Part shown: one piece after another, positions 42,114-50,704 of the stretch
Position numbering within the stretch: the stretch's first letter is position 1
How the letters are laid out: every line of letters begins with the position of its first letter
Source of the DNA: Lachnotalea sp041821265
Lineage (GTDB): Bacteria; Bacillota; Clostridia; Lachnospirales; Lachnospiraceae
DNA length: 64,000 nucleotides
Reading direction: 5' to 3'
Assembly: GCA_041821265.1 (NCBI GenBank)
Contig: JBGUEQ010000024.1
Location: 1 to 64,000 of the forward strand
Notes under the pieces: generated by a model
Databases searched by the model: none
Told to the model about the DNA's origin: nothing
What the model saw: the letters and a program-made list of their open reading frames with translations, nothing else
Made by a program: the position numbers and the translations under genes

Positions 42114-42836
42114 ATGCCAAAATCAAAATTTGAAATAATATATAAGGAATTAAAACAAAAAATAGAATCCTTAGAATACGACTATCAGGAATTATTACCT
42201 TCTGAAAATACACTAACCGTTCAATATCAATGCTCTCGCAATACCGTACGTAGGGCTTTGAGTAATCTAAGCGAAGATGGATATGTTCAGTCGCTTCATG
42301 GAAAGGGTGTACGCGTAATTTACCAGCCAATTGAACAGGCGACTTTTACCATTGGAGGAATTGAATCTTTCCGAGAATCTGCCCTTCGTAACCAAAAAGT
42401 TTCTAATACTAAGGTCATTCAGTTCACCGACTTAATTGCGGATGCACGTATTAGCGCTCGAACCGGTTTTGCTATAGGAAGTGAGTTGTACTACGTACAA
42501 CGAGTGCGTTATTTAGATGGAAAGGCTCTGATTCTTGATATTAACATGTTTTTAAAATCCGTTGTTCCCGCGCTTACAATAGAAATTGCTGAATCTTCTA
42601 TTTATGACTATCTAGAAAACACACTAGGGGTCCAAATTATTACAAGTAAACGAAAAGTAACAGCAGAACATACTTCACCTTTGGATGAAAAATATTTAGA
42701 TTTGAAAGATTATAACTTTTTATCCGTCATAACTAGTCAGACTTATAATTCGAAAGGTGTCATGTTTGAATTTACCCAATCAAGACATCGTCCAGATTAT
42801 TTTTGCTTTCAAGATACTGCTACACGAAAACGTTAA
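42114..42836 (+). CDS. treR: Trehalose operon repressor, GntR/UTRA family
   Basis: Transcription factor of 240 residues. The N-terminal GntR winged helix (1-70) reads YKELKQKIESLEYDYQELLP, then QCSRNTVRRALSNLSEDGYV. The C-terminal UTRA effector domain (about 85-238) has GSELYYVQRVRYLDGKALI and a tail SRHRPDYFCFQDTATRKR, very like TreR proteins of Gram-positives. I choose the ATG at 42114 with GAGGAA upstream; an in-frame start at 42072 lacks one. It is divergent from treB-treC, and the palindromes between them are its likely sites. The inducer is expected to be trehalose 6-phosphate. Confidence 0.93.
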   Translation: MPKSKFEIIYKELKQKIESLEYDYQELLPSENTLTVQYQCSRNTVRRALSNLSEDGYVQSLHGKGVRVIYQPIEQATFTIGGIESFRESALRNQKVSNTKVIQFTDLIADARISARTGFAIGSELYYVQRVRYLDGKALILDINMFLKSVVPALTIEIAESSIYDYLENTLGVQIITSKRKVTAEHTSPLDEKYLDLKDYNFLSVITSQTYNSKGVMFEFTQSRHRPDYFCFQDTATRKR

Positions 42837-42869
42837 TCTTATGATTGCTTACTAGTTTCATAAACAATA

Positions 42870-42915
42870 ATATCCGCCATGGGTGAACGTATTTATGTTC
42901 ACCCATGGCGGATAT
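42870..42915 (+). terminator. Terminator after treR
   Basis: ATATCCGCCATGGGTGAAC and GTTCACCCATGGCGGATAT form a perfect 19-bp stem with an 8-base loop. A U-tract is weak, but stem strength and position 33 bases after treR support termination. Confidence 0.75.
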
Positions 42916-42931
42916 TAGGTTAGAGTCATAT

Positions 42932-43050
42932 TAACTATTCAGTACCTTCATAGTTAACGCTACGCGATGCACATAAAATGTAAGAAACTTGCATTTTAGC
43001 GCTATAAGACTCGGGATTTTGCTTTGCAAAACACCTCGTGTTAATGGATT
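42932..43050 (+). repeat. Full copy B of the ~120-bp dispersed repeat
   Basis: Same element as at 8810-8930, same orientation and about 90% identical. Hairpin 1 is TAACTATTCAGTACCTTCAT-AGTTA, hairpin 2 AAAATGTAAG-AAACTTGCATTTT, hairpin 3 GGATTTTGCTTTGCAAAACACC. Differences in hairpin 1 (GTTACC versus GTTAAC) keep it foldable. Confidence 0.8.
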
Positions 43051-43091
43051 CTTAAAAGTTACGAGTTATATTCTTTTGATTATACTATGGA

Positions 43092-43493
43092 TTAAAATTC
43101 TTTTGTTATTGTCTTATTGTTATCGTGAAAATGCTGTATACAATTTCCTTTGGGTAAATAAAAAATTATCATTTTCTCAAGCGTTTGATCTTTAAAAATT
43201 GTCTTGGCAAATTCACTTTTTTCTAAAATCTTAGATTTATCATCTTCTTCTTCACTAAATAATACAGTTCCATTTACTTTGACGTAATTATAACTTGAAT
43301 CTGTGGCGCAAAAACAGATATTAGAATTTTCCTTTAATTGTTTCACTAACTCACTGCTTGCTGAAGTATAAAAAAACATACCTCTATCACAATAAAATAC
43401 AAATTCAAATGGTCTTACATCTGGCTTGTTTGCCCCACTGGTTGCCAAACTTCCAAACTTATTTATATTTAAAAATTTAATGATATCTTCCAT
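43092..43493 (-). CDS. Pyridoxamine 5'-phosphate oxidase-like flavoprotein
   Basis: A 133-residue split-barrel protein of the PNPOx-like FMN/F420-binding class, cytoplasmic. Seen features are FLNINKFGSLATSGANKPDV, RPFEFVFYCDRGMFFYTSAS, SELVKQLKENSNICFCATDS and the strand YVKVNGTVLFSEEEDD. The ATG at 43493 has AGGAGGAAAA before it; the longer frame starts inside that site. The family includes small reductases and stress-related flavin proteins, and the substrate is unknown. Monocistronic. Confidence 0.85.
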   Translation of the reverse strand: MEDIIKFLNINKFGSLATSGANKPDVRPFEFVFYCDRGMFFYTSASSELVKQLKENSNICFCATDSSYNYVKVNGTVLFSEEEDDKSKILEKSEFAKTIFKDQTLEKMIIFYLPKGNCIQHFHDNNKTITKEF

Positions 43494-43760
43494 TTTTCCT
43501 CCTTCCATACATTTTTAATCTAACAAGTTGCACTGTAAATAATTTTGACATTTATAAACAAAGGCAAGTCAAAATTTTGTTATTTGAACGATTGCCTATT
43601 ACAAATATTATTTACGTATTTGTTAAATCTATGTATGCAAGTGAAATGCTTTACTATTTCAATAACAACTTCCTATCAATAATTTTAAATATATCCATTC
43701 TAGTTCCATTAATCATCAGTTTTTCTAGTCAAATATTCAGTAATTATCTTCGTAATTTAA

Positions 43761-43871
43761 TTATTGGATTATATAAGCACTATCATCTGTTTTGGTAGTT
43801 AATAAAACACCTGTCTGTAACTTTTTCATAATCTCACTTGCATAGTCGAATACTTCAATTTCTTTTTTCAA
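43761..43871 (-). pseudogene. Flavin reductase-like protein, N-terminal fragment
   Basis: A TTG at 43871 with GGAGG at seven bases starts MKKEIEVFDYASEIMKKLQT and GVLLTTKTDDSA, then a stop after 36 codons. The beginning closely resembles flavin-reductase-like (FMN-binding split barrel) proteins of about 185 residues. Only the first fifth is present, so it is a truncated remnant. The stretch 43872-44102 upstream shows no gene. Confidence 0.6.
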
Positions 43872-44102
43872 ATGTAATCCTCCTTCAAAATTTATTATTT
43901 CTATTATAGGATAGTATTAAACTAACAACAAGTATGCACTTTTTTGTAAGATACTATCCAAAGGATTACTCATATTTAACGTACATTAAAAAGCCACTAT
44001 TCGCGGCCGTAACTTTCATAGATATAAAGTTATATAATTAAGCATTAAAACTTGGGCGTATGATTTGCTCTTTCGGGAACAATCATCTTGCCCACATCAC
44101 AT

Positions 44103-45053
44103 TTAGTAAGTTGTATCTCCAGGTAACACTGGAAACTTAGCAAGTTCATCAAGCAATTCAGTCATATTTATTTTGGCAAGAGCGATATATTTATCAGCAG
44201 CACCATAATATACAAATAATTCACCGTCAAGAATGTAAGCCCCTTCTGGAAATACAACATTGTTTACATCACCTTTTAATTCATATTTCTCCCCAGGCTC
44301 AAGAAGTGGATATGGTATTCTAGCAATTACTTTTGATGGATTTTCTAAATCCAGGAGAGCCACGCTGCCTCGATATACAAAACTATCATCAACTGCATGA
44401 TACAAAAGCAACCATCCTTTTTCCGTTTTTATAGGCGGTACGCTACCACCAATTTTTTTATTTTCCCAAAAAAACTCAGATTTCATAATAGTGGAACTTT
44501 CAATTCTATCCATGTAATCGGACCATACATGTGGGGAAAGCAGTTCCTCAAAGTTTTCAAAATAATCCAATTGAATGCTAGGGTCTATTCTATGCAAATA
44601 AGCTATCTTACCATGAATTCTCTCTGGAAAAATAAAAGCATCTTTGTCCCAAAAAGAATTTTTAATAACTCCTAATTTTTCATAATTTTCGAAATCATCC
44701 GTTTTAGCAATCGCAACTCTTGCAGTTATTCCATCAAAGGCTGTATAAAAAACATAAAAACTACCTTCGAAATCTACAATTCTTGGATCTTCACAGCCTT
44801 TTACTTCCTCTGGAAGAGTAGGATAAATCACTTCTTCATTTTTATCATGTAAAATATTATTTTTTATATCTAGTTTTGCGTAACCAATATAGGATATATA
44901 GTTTCCTTTGTCTTTTATATTAGCGTTTGTTGCCCTATAAAGCATATGGACAATTCCATCTTTTAATTGTATCCCAGGATTAAACCTAGCAAAGCTTCCA
45001 AATTGATTTTTTAATGGTTTCATAACAATTCCTAGTTTTGTAAACTTAATCAT
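44103..45053 (-). CDS. GH130 glycoside phosphorylase (mannoside phosphorylase family)
   Basis: Five-bladed beta-propeller enzyme, 316 residues. GH130 members reversibly phosphorolyse beta-mannosides (beta-1,4- or beta-1,2-linked) to mannose 1-phosphate. Family signs are the catalytic Asp in GCEDPRIVDFEGSFYVFYTA, FNPGIQLKDGIVHMLYRA near the start, GGSVPPIKTEKGWLLLYHA and FPEGAYILDGELFVYYGAAD. It has no signal peptide, so it acts in the cytoplasm. It is the third gene of a unit with GT4 and an alpha/alpha-barrel protein. Together with the GT4 this suggests turnover or synthesis of an intracellular beta-mannan-like glycan or reserve rather than import. Linkage specificity is not decided. Confidence 0.9.
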   Translation of the reverse strand: MIKFTKLGIVMKPLKNQFGSFARFNPGIQLKDGIVHMLYRATNANIKDKGNYISYIGYAKLDIKNNILHDKNEEVIYPTLPEEVKGCEDPRIVDFEGSFYVFYTAFDGITARVAIAKTDDFENYEKLGVIKNSFWDKDAFIFPERIHGKIAYLHRIDPSIQLDYFENFEELLSPHVWSDYMDRIESSTIMKSEFFWENKKIGGSVPPIKTEKGWLLLYHAVDDSFVYRGSVALLDLENPSKVIARIPYPLLEPGEKYELKGDVNNVVFPEGAYILDGELFVYYGAADKYIALAKINMTELLDELAKFPVLPGDTTY

Positions 45054-45061
45054 AATTTCTC

Positions 45062-46111
45062 CTATATTTGTGTGTCTGCATTCTGTCTTTTTAGCTTGAT
45101 TTCCATGAATGCAATTCCATAAGAAATTATGCTTTCAGACCCTTGATTGTAATTCACTCCAGTTTCAGTTAATCCGTCATAGCAAGCTCCTGTTTGTTCA
45201 TCGATTAGAGACAAATTTTTTGAATTCTGTCCCCTATACCATCCATAACATTTGAATGCATTATCAAGATATTTTTCCTCTTTTGTCACTTCAAAGCACT
45301 CGATATTGGCAAGCAATGTTTCGCAGGCTTCAATTGGTTGCTCATCATACTTTGCAGCTTCCTTACCTTTCTCGAGCCATCCATTACATCCAATGGGTTT
45401 GAAAAAAAAGTTTTTAAACGTTATTTCTCCGAGAAAATCCATACTTTCTCTGGCTGTTTCGAGGAATACTTCATTTCCAAGTATTTTATATGCTGCAAAC
45501 AACGACCATGGAAAAAATGAATTACCATATGTTATGGAATTTTCAAACCAATGCCATTTTTCATCTTTAAAATTTGTGTATTGATGAACTAATTCCATTG
45601 CTAATGTGTCTATTTTTTTCTTAATTTCTTCGGTACACTTAAGATAACTTAAGCCTACTATAGAATATGCCTTAGCTCTTGGTGATTCAAGATTAGGCCA
45701 ATGCTTTAAAATTTTTTCAATAAGATACTCACAGGTTCTTTTGATATTTTCTGGTATATCTGGACTTGATACAGTACGCCCTAATGCCCAAAGGCATCTT
45801 CCAAAACAATCTTCCGAACCTTCTGCTTCCATAAACTCTCTTTTATAATTCATAAAGTTTTTGAACTTACCATTCTCATTTTGAGCATTCAGCATAAAAG
45901 CCAAATATCTTGAAACAAGTTTTAAATATTTTTGTTCTTTAAAATCCTCATAAAGCATAACCGCCAATATCAGAGCCCTGCAATTATCGTCTGTGGTATA
46001 GCCTTCTCTTGGATCCGGAGTTCCACACACGCTATGTTGGAAGATTCCAACATCATCTGTCATTGTAAAGAGATAATCGATAAATGTAGGAATCTTATCT
46101 AAAGATTTCAC
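45062..46111 (-). CDS. Six-hairpin (alpha/alpha) glycosidase-like protein
   Basis: A 349-residue helical protein with the repeats of an (alpha/alpha)6 barrel: GYTTDDNCRALILAVMLYED, CFGRCLWALGRTV, AYSIVGLSYLKC, FPWSLFAAYKILGN, and EACETLLANIECFE. TPDPREGYTTDDNCRA and WHWFENSITYGNSFFPW carry acidic residues that could be catalytic. The GTG start at 46111 overlaps the GT4 stop and follows GGAGGTGAT, so the two are coupled. Proteins of this type commonly sit between a GT4 and a GH130 gene (from memory). Exact activity is unknown, possibly hydrolysis or transfer on the same mannoside. Confidence 0.75.
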   Translation of the reverse strand: MKSLDKIPTFIDYLFTMTDDVGIFQHSVCGTPDPREGYTTDDNCRALILAVMLYEDFKEQKYLKLVSRYLAFMLNAQNENGKFKNFMNYKREFMEAEGSEDCFGRCLWALGRTVSSPDIPENIKRTCEYLIEKILKHWPNLESPRAKAYSIVGLSYLKCTEEIKKKIDTLAMELVHQYTNFKDEKWHWFENSITYGNSFFPWSLFAAYKILGNEVFLETARESMDFLGEITFKNFFFKPIGCNGWLEKGKEAAKYDEQPIEACETLLANIECFEVTKEEKYLDNAFKCYGWYRGQNSKNLSLIDEQTGACYDGLTETGVNYNQGSESIISYGIAFMEIKLKRQNADTQI

Positions 46112-47280
46112 TACATCACCTCCATTTTAGGAATTGCTTCTATTATATCTGAAAAAACTTTAATATATTGTTGTGCTATCTTATCCCAATACATTGTTCT
46201 ACCAATTCTTATTGTATCTCTTTCCATCTTTGCTTTTTTAGTAGGATTTTGTAAAATATACTTTATACAACGAGCCAAAGAATCTGCATCATTAAATTCT
46301 GCAAGTAGTCCTCTTCCATCTCCCAACATTTCCTTTGCATAAAGATAAGGTGTTGAAACGATGGCCTTTCCATATCCCACAGCATAAGCAAGTGTACCAC
46401 TTACTGCTTGATCCTTGCCCAAATACGGAGTCATATATATATCTGACAACTGAAGATATTGTATAATCTCTTCTTTTGAAAGATATTTGTTAATAAATTT
46501 TACATTTTCATTAAGACCAAGTTGTTCAACAAGTTCTTCTAATTTATTTCTATATGCATTGCCTTCCTCTTTTAGTGCCGGATGTGTTTGACCCAAAATA
46601 AGATAAAGTACATTTGCATCTTCTTTGACTACTTTTGCAATAGCTTCAATTCCTAGTTCAATACCTTTTCCTGGTCCTATTAGGCCAAATGTACTTATAA
46701 TCTTCTTGTTCTCATAGCCAAGCTTCTTTTTTAAGACTTCACATGTCTGAACTTGTATTTTAGGAACACCATGATGAATCACTTCAATTTTTTGTGGGTC
46801 AATTCCGTATACTGTACGCAGGATATCTTTGGTGTTATGAGCCATAGTAACAACTTTTGTACTTTCCTTACCAAGCGTATTGATTATAAATCGTTGCTTT
46901 AAGTTTGGCTCAGACAATACCGTATGAAAAGTTGTAACCATAGGGATTTTTATGTTTTTAACTAAATCTAGAATATAGCCTCCATACTCTCCACCATAAA
47001 TCCCAAATTCATGCTCAATTACTAATAAATCAATATTAGAATTATTTAACTTTTGAGCAGTTTTAAGATAATCCACCTGTTCATATTGTTCCATTTTAGA
47101 GATAACCTTTTTGTCATACTTATACTTCTTTGTATCATTTATAGCAACTATATTGGTGTCTATTGTTCCATACATATCAATTGCAGTGATAAGATCTTGT
47201 GTAAAAGTGGCTAAACCACATTCACGTGGTGGGTAAGTACTTAAAAACGCAACATTTTTACTCGTATCATTTAATATCAT
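46111..47280 (-). CDS. GT4 family glycosyltransferase
   Basis: Retaining GT-B glycosyltransferase, 389 residues. Features are FLSTYPPRECGLATFTQDL with the nucleotide-loop Gly, HGVPKIQVQ, STFGLIGPGKGIELGIEAI starting the C-terminal Rossmann domain, and YLGKDQAVSGTLAYAVGYGK with the donor-binding region. No signal or membrane helix is seen. It is the first gene of the GT4-alpha/alpha-barrel-GH130 unit; GH130 links it to mannose chemistry, so GDP-mannose or mannose 1-phosphate-derived donors are possible. The acceptor is unknown. Confidence 0.9.
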   Translation of the reverse strand: MILNDTSKNVAFLSTYPPRECGLATFTQDLITAIDMYGTIDTNIVAINDTKKYKYDKKVISKMEQYEQVDYLKTAQKLNNSNIDLLVIEHEFGIYGGEYGGYILDLVKNIKIPMVTTFHTVLSEPNLKQRFIINTLGKESTKVVTMAHNTKDILRTVYGIDPQKIEVIHHGVPKIQVQTCEVLKKKLGYENKKIISTFGLIGPGKGIELGIEAIAKVVKEDANVLYLILGQTHPALKEEGNAYRNKLEELVEQLGLNENVKFINKYLSKEEIIQYLQLSDIYMTPYLGKDQAVSGTLAYAVGYGKAIVSTPYLYAKEMLGDGRGLLAEFNDADSLARCIKYILQNPTKKAKMERDTIRIGRTMYWDKIAQQYIKVFSDIIEAIPKMEVM

Positions 47281-47369
47281 TTTTAAACCTGTCCTTCCTA
47301 TAACAAATAGAGTTGTTTTAGCTTATATATTAATTTCAATAACCTTATAATTTTTCACACGTGAATCTT

Positions 47370-47477
47370 CTACTTTTTTGTTGAATTTCCTTTAAGGTTT
47401 TCAGGCATTTTTGTATTGTTCTCTACAACTCTAATCTTCTTTTCTTTTTTAAGTTTCTTAGGATTTTTATCTCCCAT
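47370..47477 (-). CDS. 35-residue lysine-rich protein upstream of the GT4 gene
   Basis: A short gene with a near-perfect ribosome site, AAGGAGGTGATTGAT, directly before ATG at 47477. The product MGDKNPKKLKKEKKIRVVEN and onwards is very basic (about one third Lys) and has no membrane segment. It is in the same direction as the GT4 gene, 89 bases upstream. I know no function; the strong start site makes it a better candidate than chance. Confidence 0.65.
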   Translation of the reverse strand: MGDKNPKKLKKEKKIRVVENNTKMPENLKGNSTKK

Positions 47478-47535
47478 ATCAATCACCTCCTTAAATGTCT
47501 AGCTAATGTAAATCGATTTCACTTAAAATAATAAA

Positions 47536-47568
47536 AGGATGGTAACTCTAAAATGAGAGTTCCACCCT
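47536..47568 (-). terminator. Terminator downstream of the antitoxin-like gene
   Basis: GGATGGTAACTCT pairs with AGAGTTCCACCC with two mismatches; on the minus strand a TTTTATTAT run follows. It lies 85 bases past the stop at 47653. Confidence 0.65.
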
Positions 47569-47652
47569 AAAGGACTTAAATATTAATTTTTCAATACTTA
47601 CTAATTATAGATACTTATTTTTATACCGACAAAATTTATCCTATACCACTAT

Positions 47653-47916
47653 TTAGATTCTTAAAGATTTAGTTTCTTTAATTCCAACAGGTGGTAATGA
47701 TGCAATTACTTTTTCGATATCTTCTTCTTCAAGGCTTTCAATATACTCAATAAACACCGCAAGCCTTTCATACTCTGTAATTGAAAAAACTACTGCATCC
47801 GGTTGGTTGTTTTTCAAAACAAATATCTTACCAAAACTTTCAGCCTTTTCCCTACAAGCTTTATAATTTTTTATCATATCAGAATTTGAAACTATAGCTT
47901 TAGTAAAAATGTTCAT
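47653..47916 (-). CDS. Phd/YefM-like antitoxin-type protein, no toxin partner seen
   Basis: An 87-residue protein that resembles Phd/YefM antitoxins. The N-terminal half has IVSNSDMIKNYKACREKAES and the strand-turn FVLKNNQPDAVVFSITEYER; the C-terminal half is an acidic helix (YIESLEEEDIEKVI) of the type that masks a toxin. No RelE, Doc or other toxin gene is adjacent on either side, and a terminator follows. It may be an orphan antitoxin, a stand-alone regulator, or the rest of a lost toxin-antitoxin pair. Confidence 0.75.
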   Translation of the reverse strand: MNIFTKAIVSNSDMIKNYKACREKAESFGKIFVLKNNQPDAVVFSITEYERLAVFIEYIESLEEEDIEKVIASLPPVGIKETKSLRI

Positions 47917-48030
47917 TTATATTAACTCCGTCTCTTTTTCTTATTACTTATATCATAAGCTTATTCTTAATATTTGTCAACTTATTTTTCTAATAATTAT
48001 TCGAATAATTATTTAAAATATTATTCTAAA

Positions 48031-48064
48031 AAAACAAAGAAGTTCTACAAACTTCTCTGTTTTT
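48031..48064 (-). terminator. Terminator after the GH2 operon
   Basis: AAAACAAAGAAGTT pairs with AACTTCTCTGTTTTT; on the minus strand seven T residues follow. It is 123 bases after the beta-mannosidase stop. Confidence 0.85.
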
Positions 48065-48186
48065 GAAAAATACTATATTAAAAATGTAAACCACTTGGCA
48101 AAGTATTATTTTACTTTAATGAATGCTTTTCCACAACAATTGTTATTGTTTTATAGTATACCTTTTATATTTCTTTTTAGTTATAC

Positions 48187-50673
48187 TTACCGAATTTGAT
48201 AAACACTTCTCACTTCTAATTCCTCTGCGGTGCCCTTCATAATTTTCACTTTTCTTTCACCAGAATTCATATCAAAAAAATTATCACTAAGAATTAAATC
48301 ATCCTTTTTATTTCTAATCTCAACGGAACGTGCATATGCGTTTGATATTATGATAAGTGTGTCATTTTCAGCTCGCACTGACAGCTTGGGATTGATAAAA
48401 TGAAACTGTTTTGGCGCACAAAATATAACTGTTCCCGATGATAGAATTTCGTTTGCACGATTTATTTGATAGCTTACGTAATCTTCATATAAATTTGCTT
48501 CGGGCAATTCTACTTTTTCTAACCATCTAGCGGAAAGCTTTAACACATTGATTTCTGTTTCATCTGCTTTTAATATTTCACCTGTGTTTTTCCTAAGCTC
48601 CCAATTCACTGTCACACATTCGTCTCTCATGCTTTCATTTGCGACACAGAGATGAATCGATTTCTTCACAGAATAAGGCTGTGCATTCGGGTTTGTATCT
48701 TGTGTTAAAATCCCTTCTTCTTCGCAAGAAATCATAAGCGGTGCAAAAAACCGTTTCTCATAATAATGCAACGCTTTCCATCTTCCGTAATAATCAATGG
48801 ATGACCAAGAGGCTACTGGCCAACAGTCATTTAGCTGCCATACTACAGTACCCATACATCTTCCTCTATTTCGTCTGAAATGTTCTACTCCATATCGAAT
48901 TGCTTCAGCCTGTAATAATTGCGAAGCATACAATAATGTATCAAAATCCGTCGGATAGAGAAACGTTTGCTCCATATAGTTCATTATTTTTCCATTTGCA
49001 GAAGAATTTCTTTGATGTTTCTCCATGACATAGGAAAAAATGTTTCGATCCTCTTTTTCTGTGTATGTTCCAACCGTTTTGAGAGATGGAAACGATTGAA
49101 ATCCAAATTCCGAAACATATCTAAAATAAAACTTACGATACTCTGTAATCGGTTTATTTCCATGCCATACATCCCAGTAATGTACATCACCTCTATTTTC
49201 ATCATTCGGATTATCAAAACTTCCACCTGAAGAAGGGCTCGCTGGCCAGTAAAACGATTGTGGATCTTCTTCTTTTAAGATTTTAGGAAGGATATATTCA
49301 TACATTTTAATATAATCGGCTTTTTGTTTTAAAGTACAGTTCCATGCACCAATATCCACAAACATTTCCATTTCATTATTTCCACACCACAGTCCTAAAG
49401 AAGCATGATGTCTGATTCTTCGTATATTATCAATAAATTCCTGTCGTATATTTGCTTCAAATTCTTCTGTTAAGTCGTAAACAGCACAAGCAAACATAAA
49501 ATCTTGCCATACCACAAGTCCTAATTCATCGCAAGCATCCCAGAATGACTCATCTGGATAATATCCACCACCCCATACACGTATGACATTGTAATTTGCC
49601 GCCCTACACTGCTCTAATAATTCTCTTGTTCTATTGGGGGAGCATCGACTTAACAAGTTATCTTCTGGAATATAATCGGCACCCATGGCAAATATCTGAA
49701 TACCATTCACTTCATGTGCAAAGGATTCACCAAATTCATCCTTTTCTCGATTCATCGTTAATGTACGAAGACCAAGCCGCTTATCCCATTCGTCAAGTAC
49801 TTCGCCATCTTTTAAAAGTTCTACCTTAATTCGATATAAATATTGTTCTCCATATCCATTTGGCCACCAAAGCTTTGGATTCTCAATCAATATGTTAGAG
49901 AGTGTATCTTCATATGTGGCAACCATCGAGGTACCCTCTTGTGATGGTTCTATTATTGTAACGCGATAGGAATAGTTATCCTTGGCTAATTGCAGCTTAT
50001 CTTCTTTGAATGCAAGAACCAAATCATCACTATTTTTTTTTATAGCAACATGAAAGTCTAGATATACACCTTCTTGCTTATGATTTTGTGTGATATAAAC
50101 ATTGTCCAGACGTGCATTTGTAACACCAACTAGACTGATTTTCCTCCAAATACCTGCATCTGGAAGACGAGGCCCCCAATCCCAACCAAACATGCAATGC
50201 GCCTTTCTAATCTTTGGAAATCCACGCATAGCATCCTCGGACCCTCCGATAGCTTCTTTTTGATACTCTTCTTTAATATACTCCGTAGGAGAATGAAATA
50301 CTATTCTTAGTTCATTCTCCTTTTCTTTTACTATGTCTGACACCTCAAATTCCCATACTCGATGCATATTATTGACATATCCAAGATATGTATTGTTTAA
50401 TTCAATATCTGCAAGTGTATCAAGACCATCAAAATGGAGAAAAATTTTTTCTTGCTGCATCATGAGGTTTGAAACATCAAAAACACCCACATATTCAAAC
50501 TCCTCTTCCATCAATTCTAAGGCCTTTAATTCATTGTCTCGCCAATAAGGATCTTCCATCTTTTTGTTATCTAAAAGATCGCCGTATACACTTCCTGGAA
50601 CTTTAGCTGGAATCCATTCATCGTTGCCAACAACTCTCATTTTAAAGTTTTTATCAATTACAGTTCTTATCAT
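48187..50673 (-). CDS. Beta-mannosidase, glycoside hydrolase family 2
   Basis: Exo-beta-mannosidase, 828 residues, with no signal peptide, so it acts on imported oligosaccharides. The N-terminal jelly-roll domain has VPGSVYGDLLDNKKMEDPYW and RDNE, typical of GH2 mannosidases, then two Ig-like domains, and a TIM barrel with VWGGGYYPDESFWDACDELG, the acid/base Glu in WCGNNEMEM and the nucleophile Glu in YVSEFGFQSFPS. VWQLNDCWPVASW closes the barrel. I choose the ATG at 50673 (AAGGAG at nine bases) over a GTG two codons upstream. It lies 31 bases after the Opp ATPase gene as the last gene of that operon. Confidence 0.93.
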   Translation of the reverse strand: MIRTVIDKNFKMRVVGNDEWIPAKVPGSVYGDLLDNKKMEDPYWRDNELKALELMEEEFEYVGVFDVSNLMMQQEKIFLHFDGLDTLADIELNNTYLGYVNNMHRVWEFEVSDIVKEKENELRIVFHSPTEYIKEEYQKEAIGGSEDAMRGFPKIRKAHCMFGWDWGPRLPDAGIWRKISLVGVTNARLDNVYITQNHKQEGVYLDFHVAIKKNSDDLVLAFKEDKLQLAKDNYSYRVTIIEPSQEGTSMVATYEDTLSNILIENPKLWWPNGYGEQYLYRIKVELLKDGEVLDEWDKRLGLRTLTMNREKDEFGESFAHEVNGIQIFAMGADYIPEDNLLSRCSPNRTRELLEQCRAANYNVIRVWGGGYYPDESFWDACDELGLVVWQDFMFACAVYDLTEEFEANIRQEFIDNIRRIRHHASLGLWCGNNEMEMFVDIGAWNCTLKQKADYIKMYEYILPKILKEEDPQSFYWPASPSSGGSFDNPNDENRGDVHYWDVWHGNKPITEYRKFYFRYVSEFGFQSFPSLKTVGTYTEKEDRNIFSYVMEKHQRNSSANGKIMNYMEQTFLYPTDFDTLLYASQLLQAEAIRYGVEHFRRNRGRCMGTVVWQLNDCWPVASWSSIDYYGRWKALHYYEKRFFAPLMISCEEEGILTQDTNPNAQPYSVKKSIHLCVANESMRDECVTVNWELRKNTGEILKADETEINVLKLSARWLEKVELPEANLYEDYVSYQINRANEILSSGTVIFCAPKQFHFINPKLSVRAENDTLIIISNAYARSVEIRNKKDDLILSDNFFDMNSGERKVKIMKGTAEELEVRSVYQIR

Positions 50674-50704
50674 TTTCACAAACTCCTTATGTAACGGTTA
50701 CAAT

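Noticed and set aside
43577..43798. 73-codon hydrophobic frame on the plus strand
   Set aside because: TTG start without a convincing ribosome site, AT-rich low-complexity composition, no recognised family, and antisense to the flavin reductase fragment.
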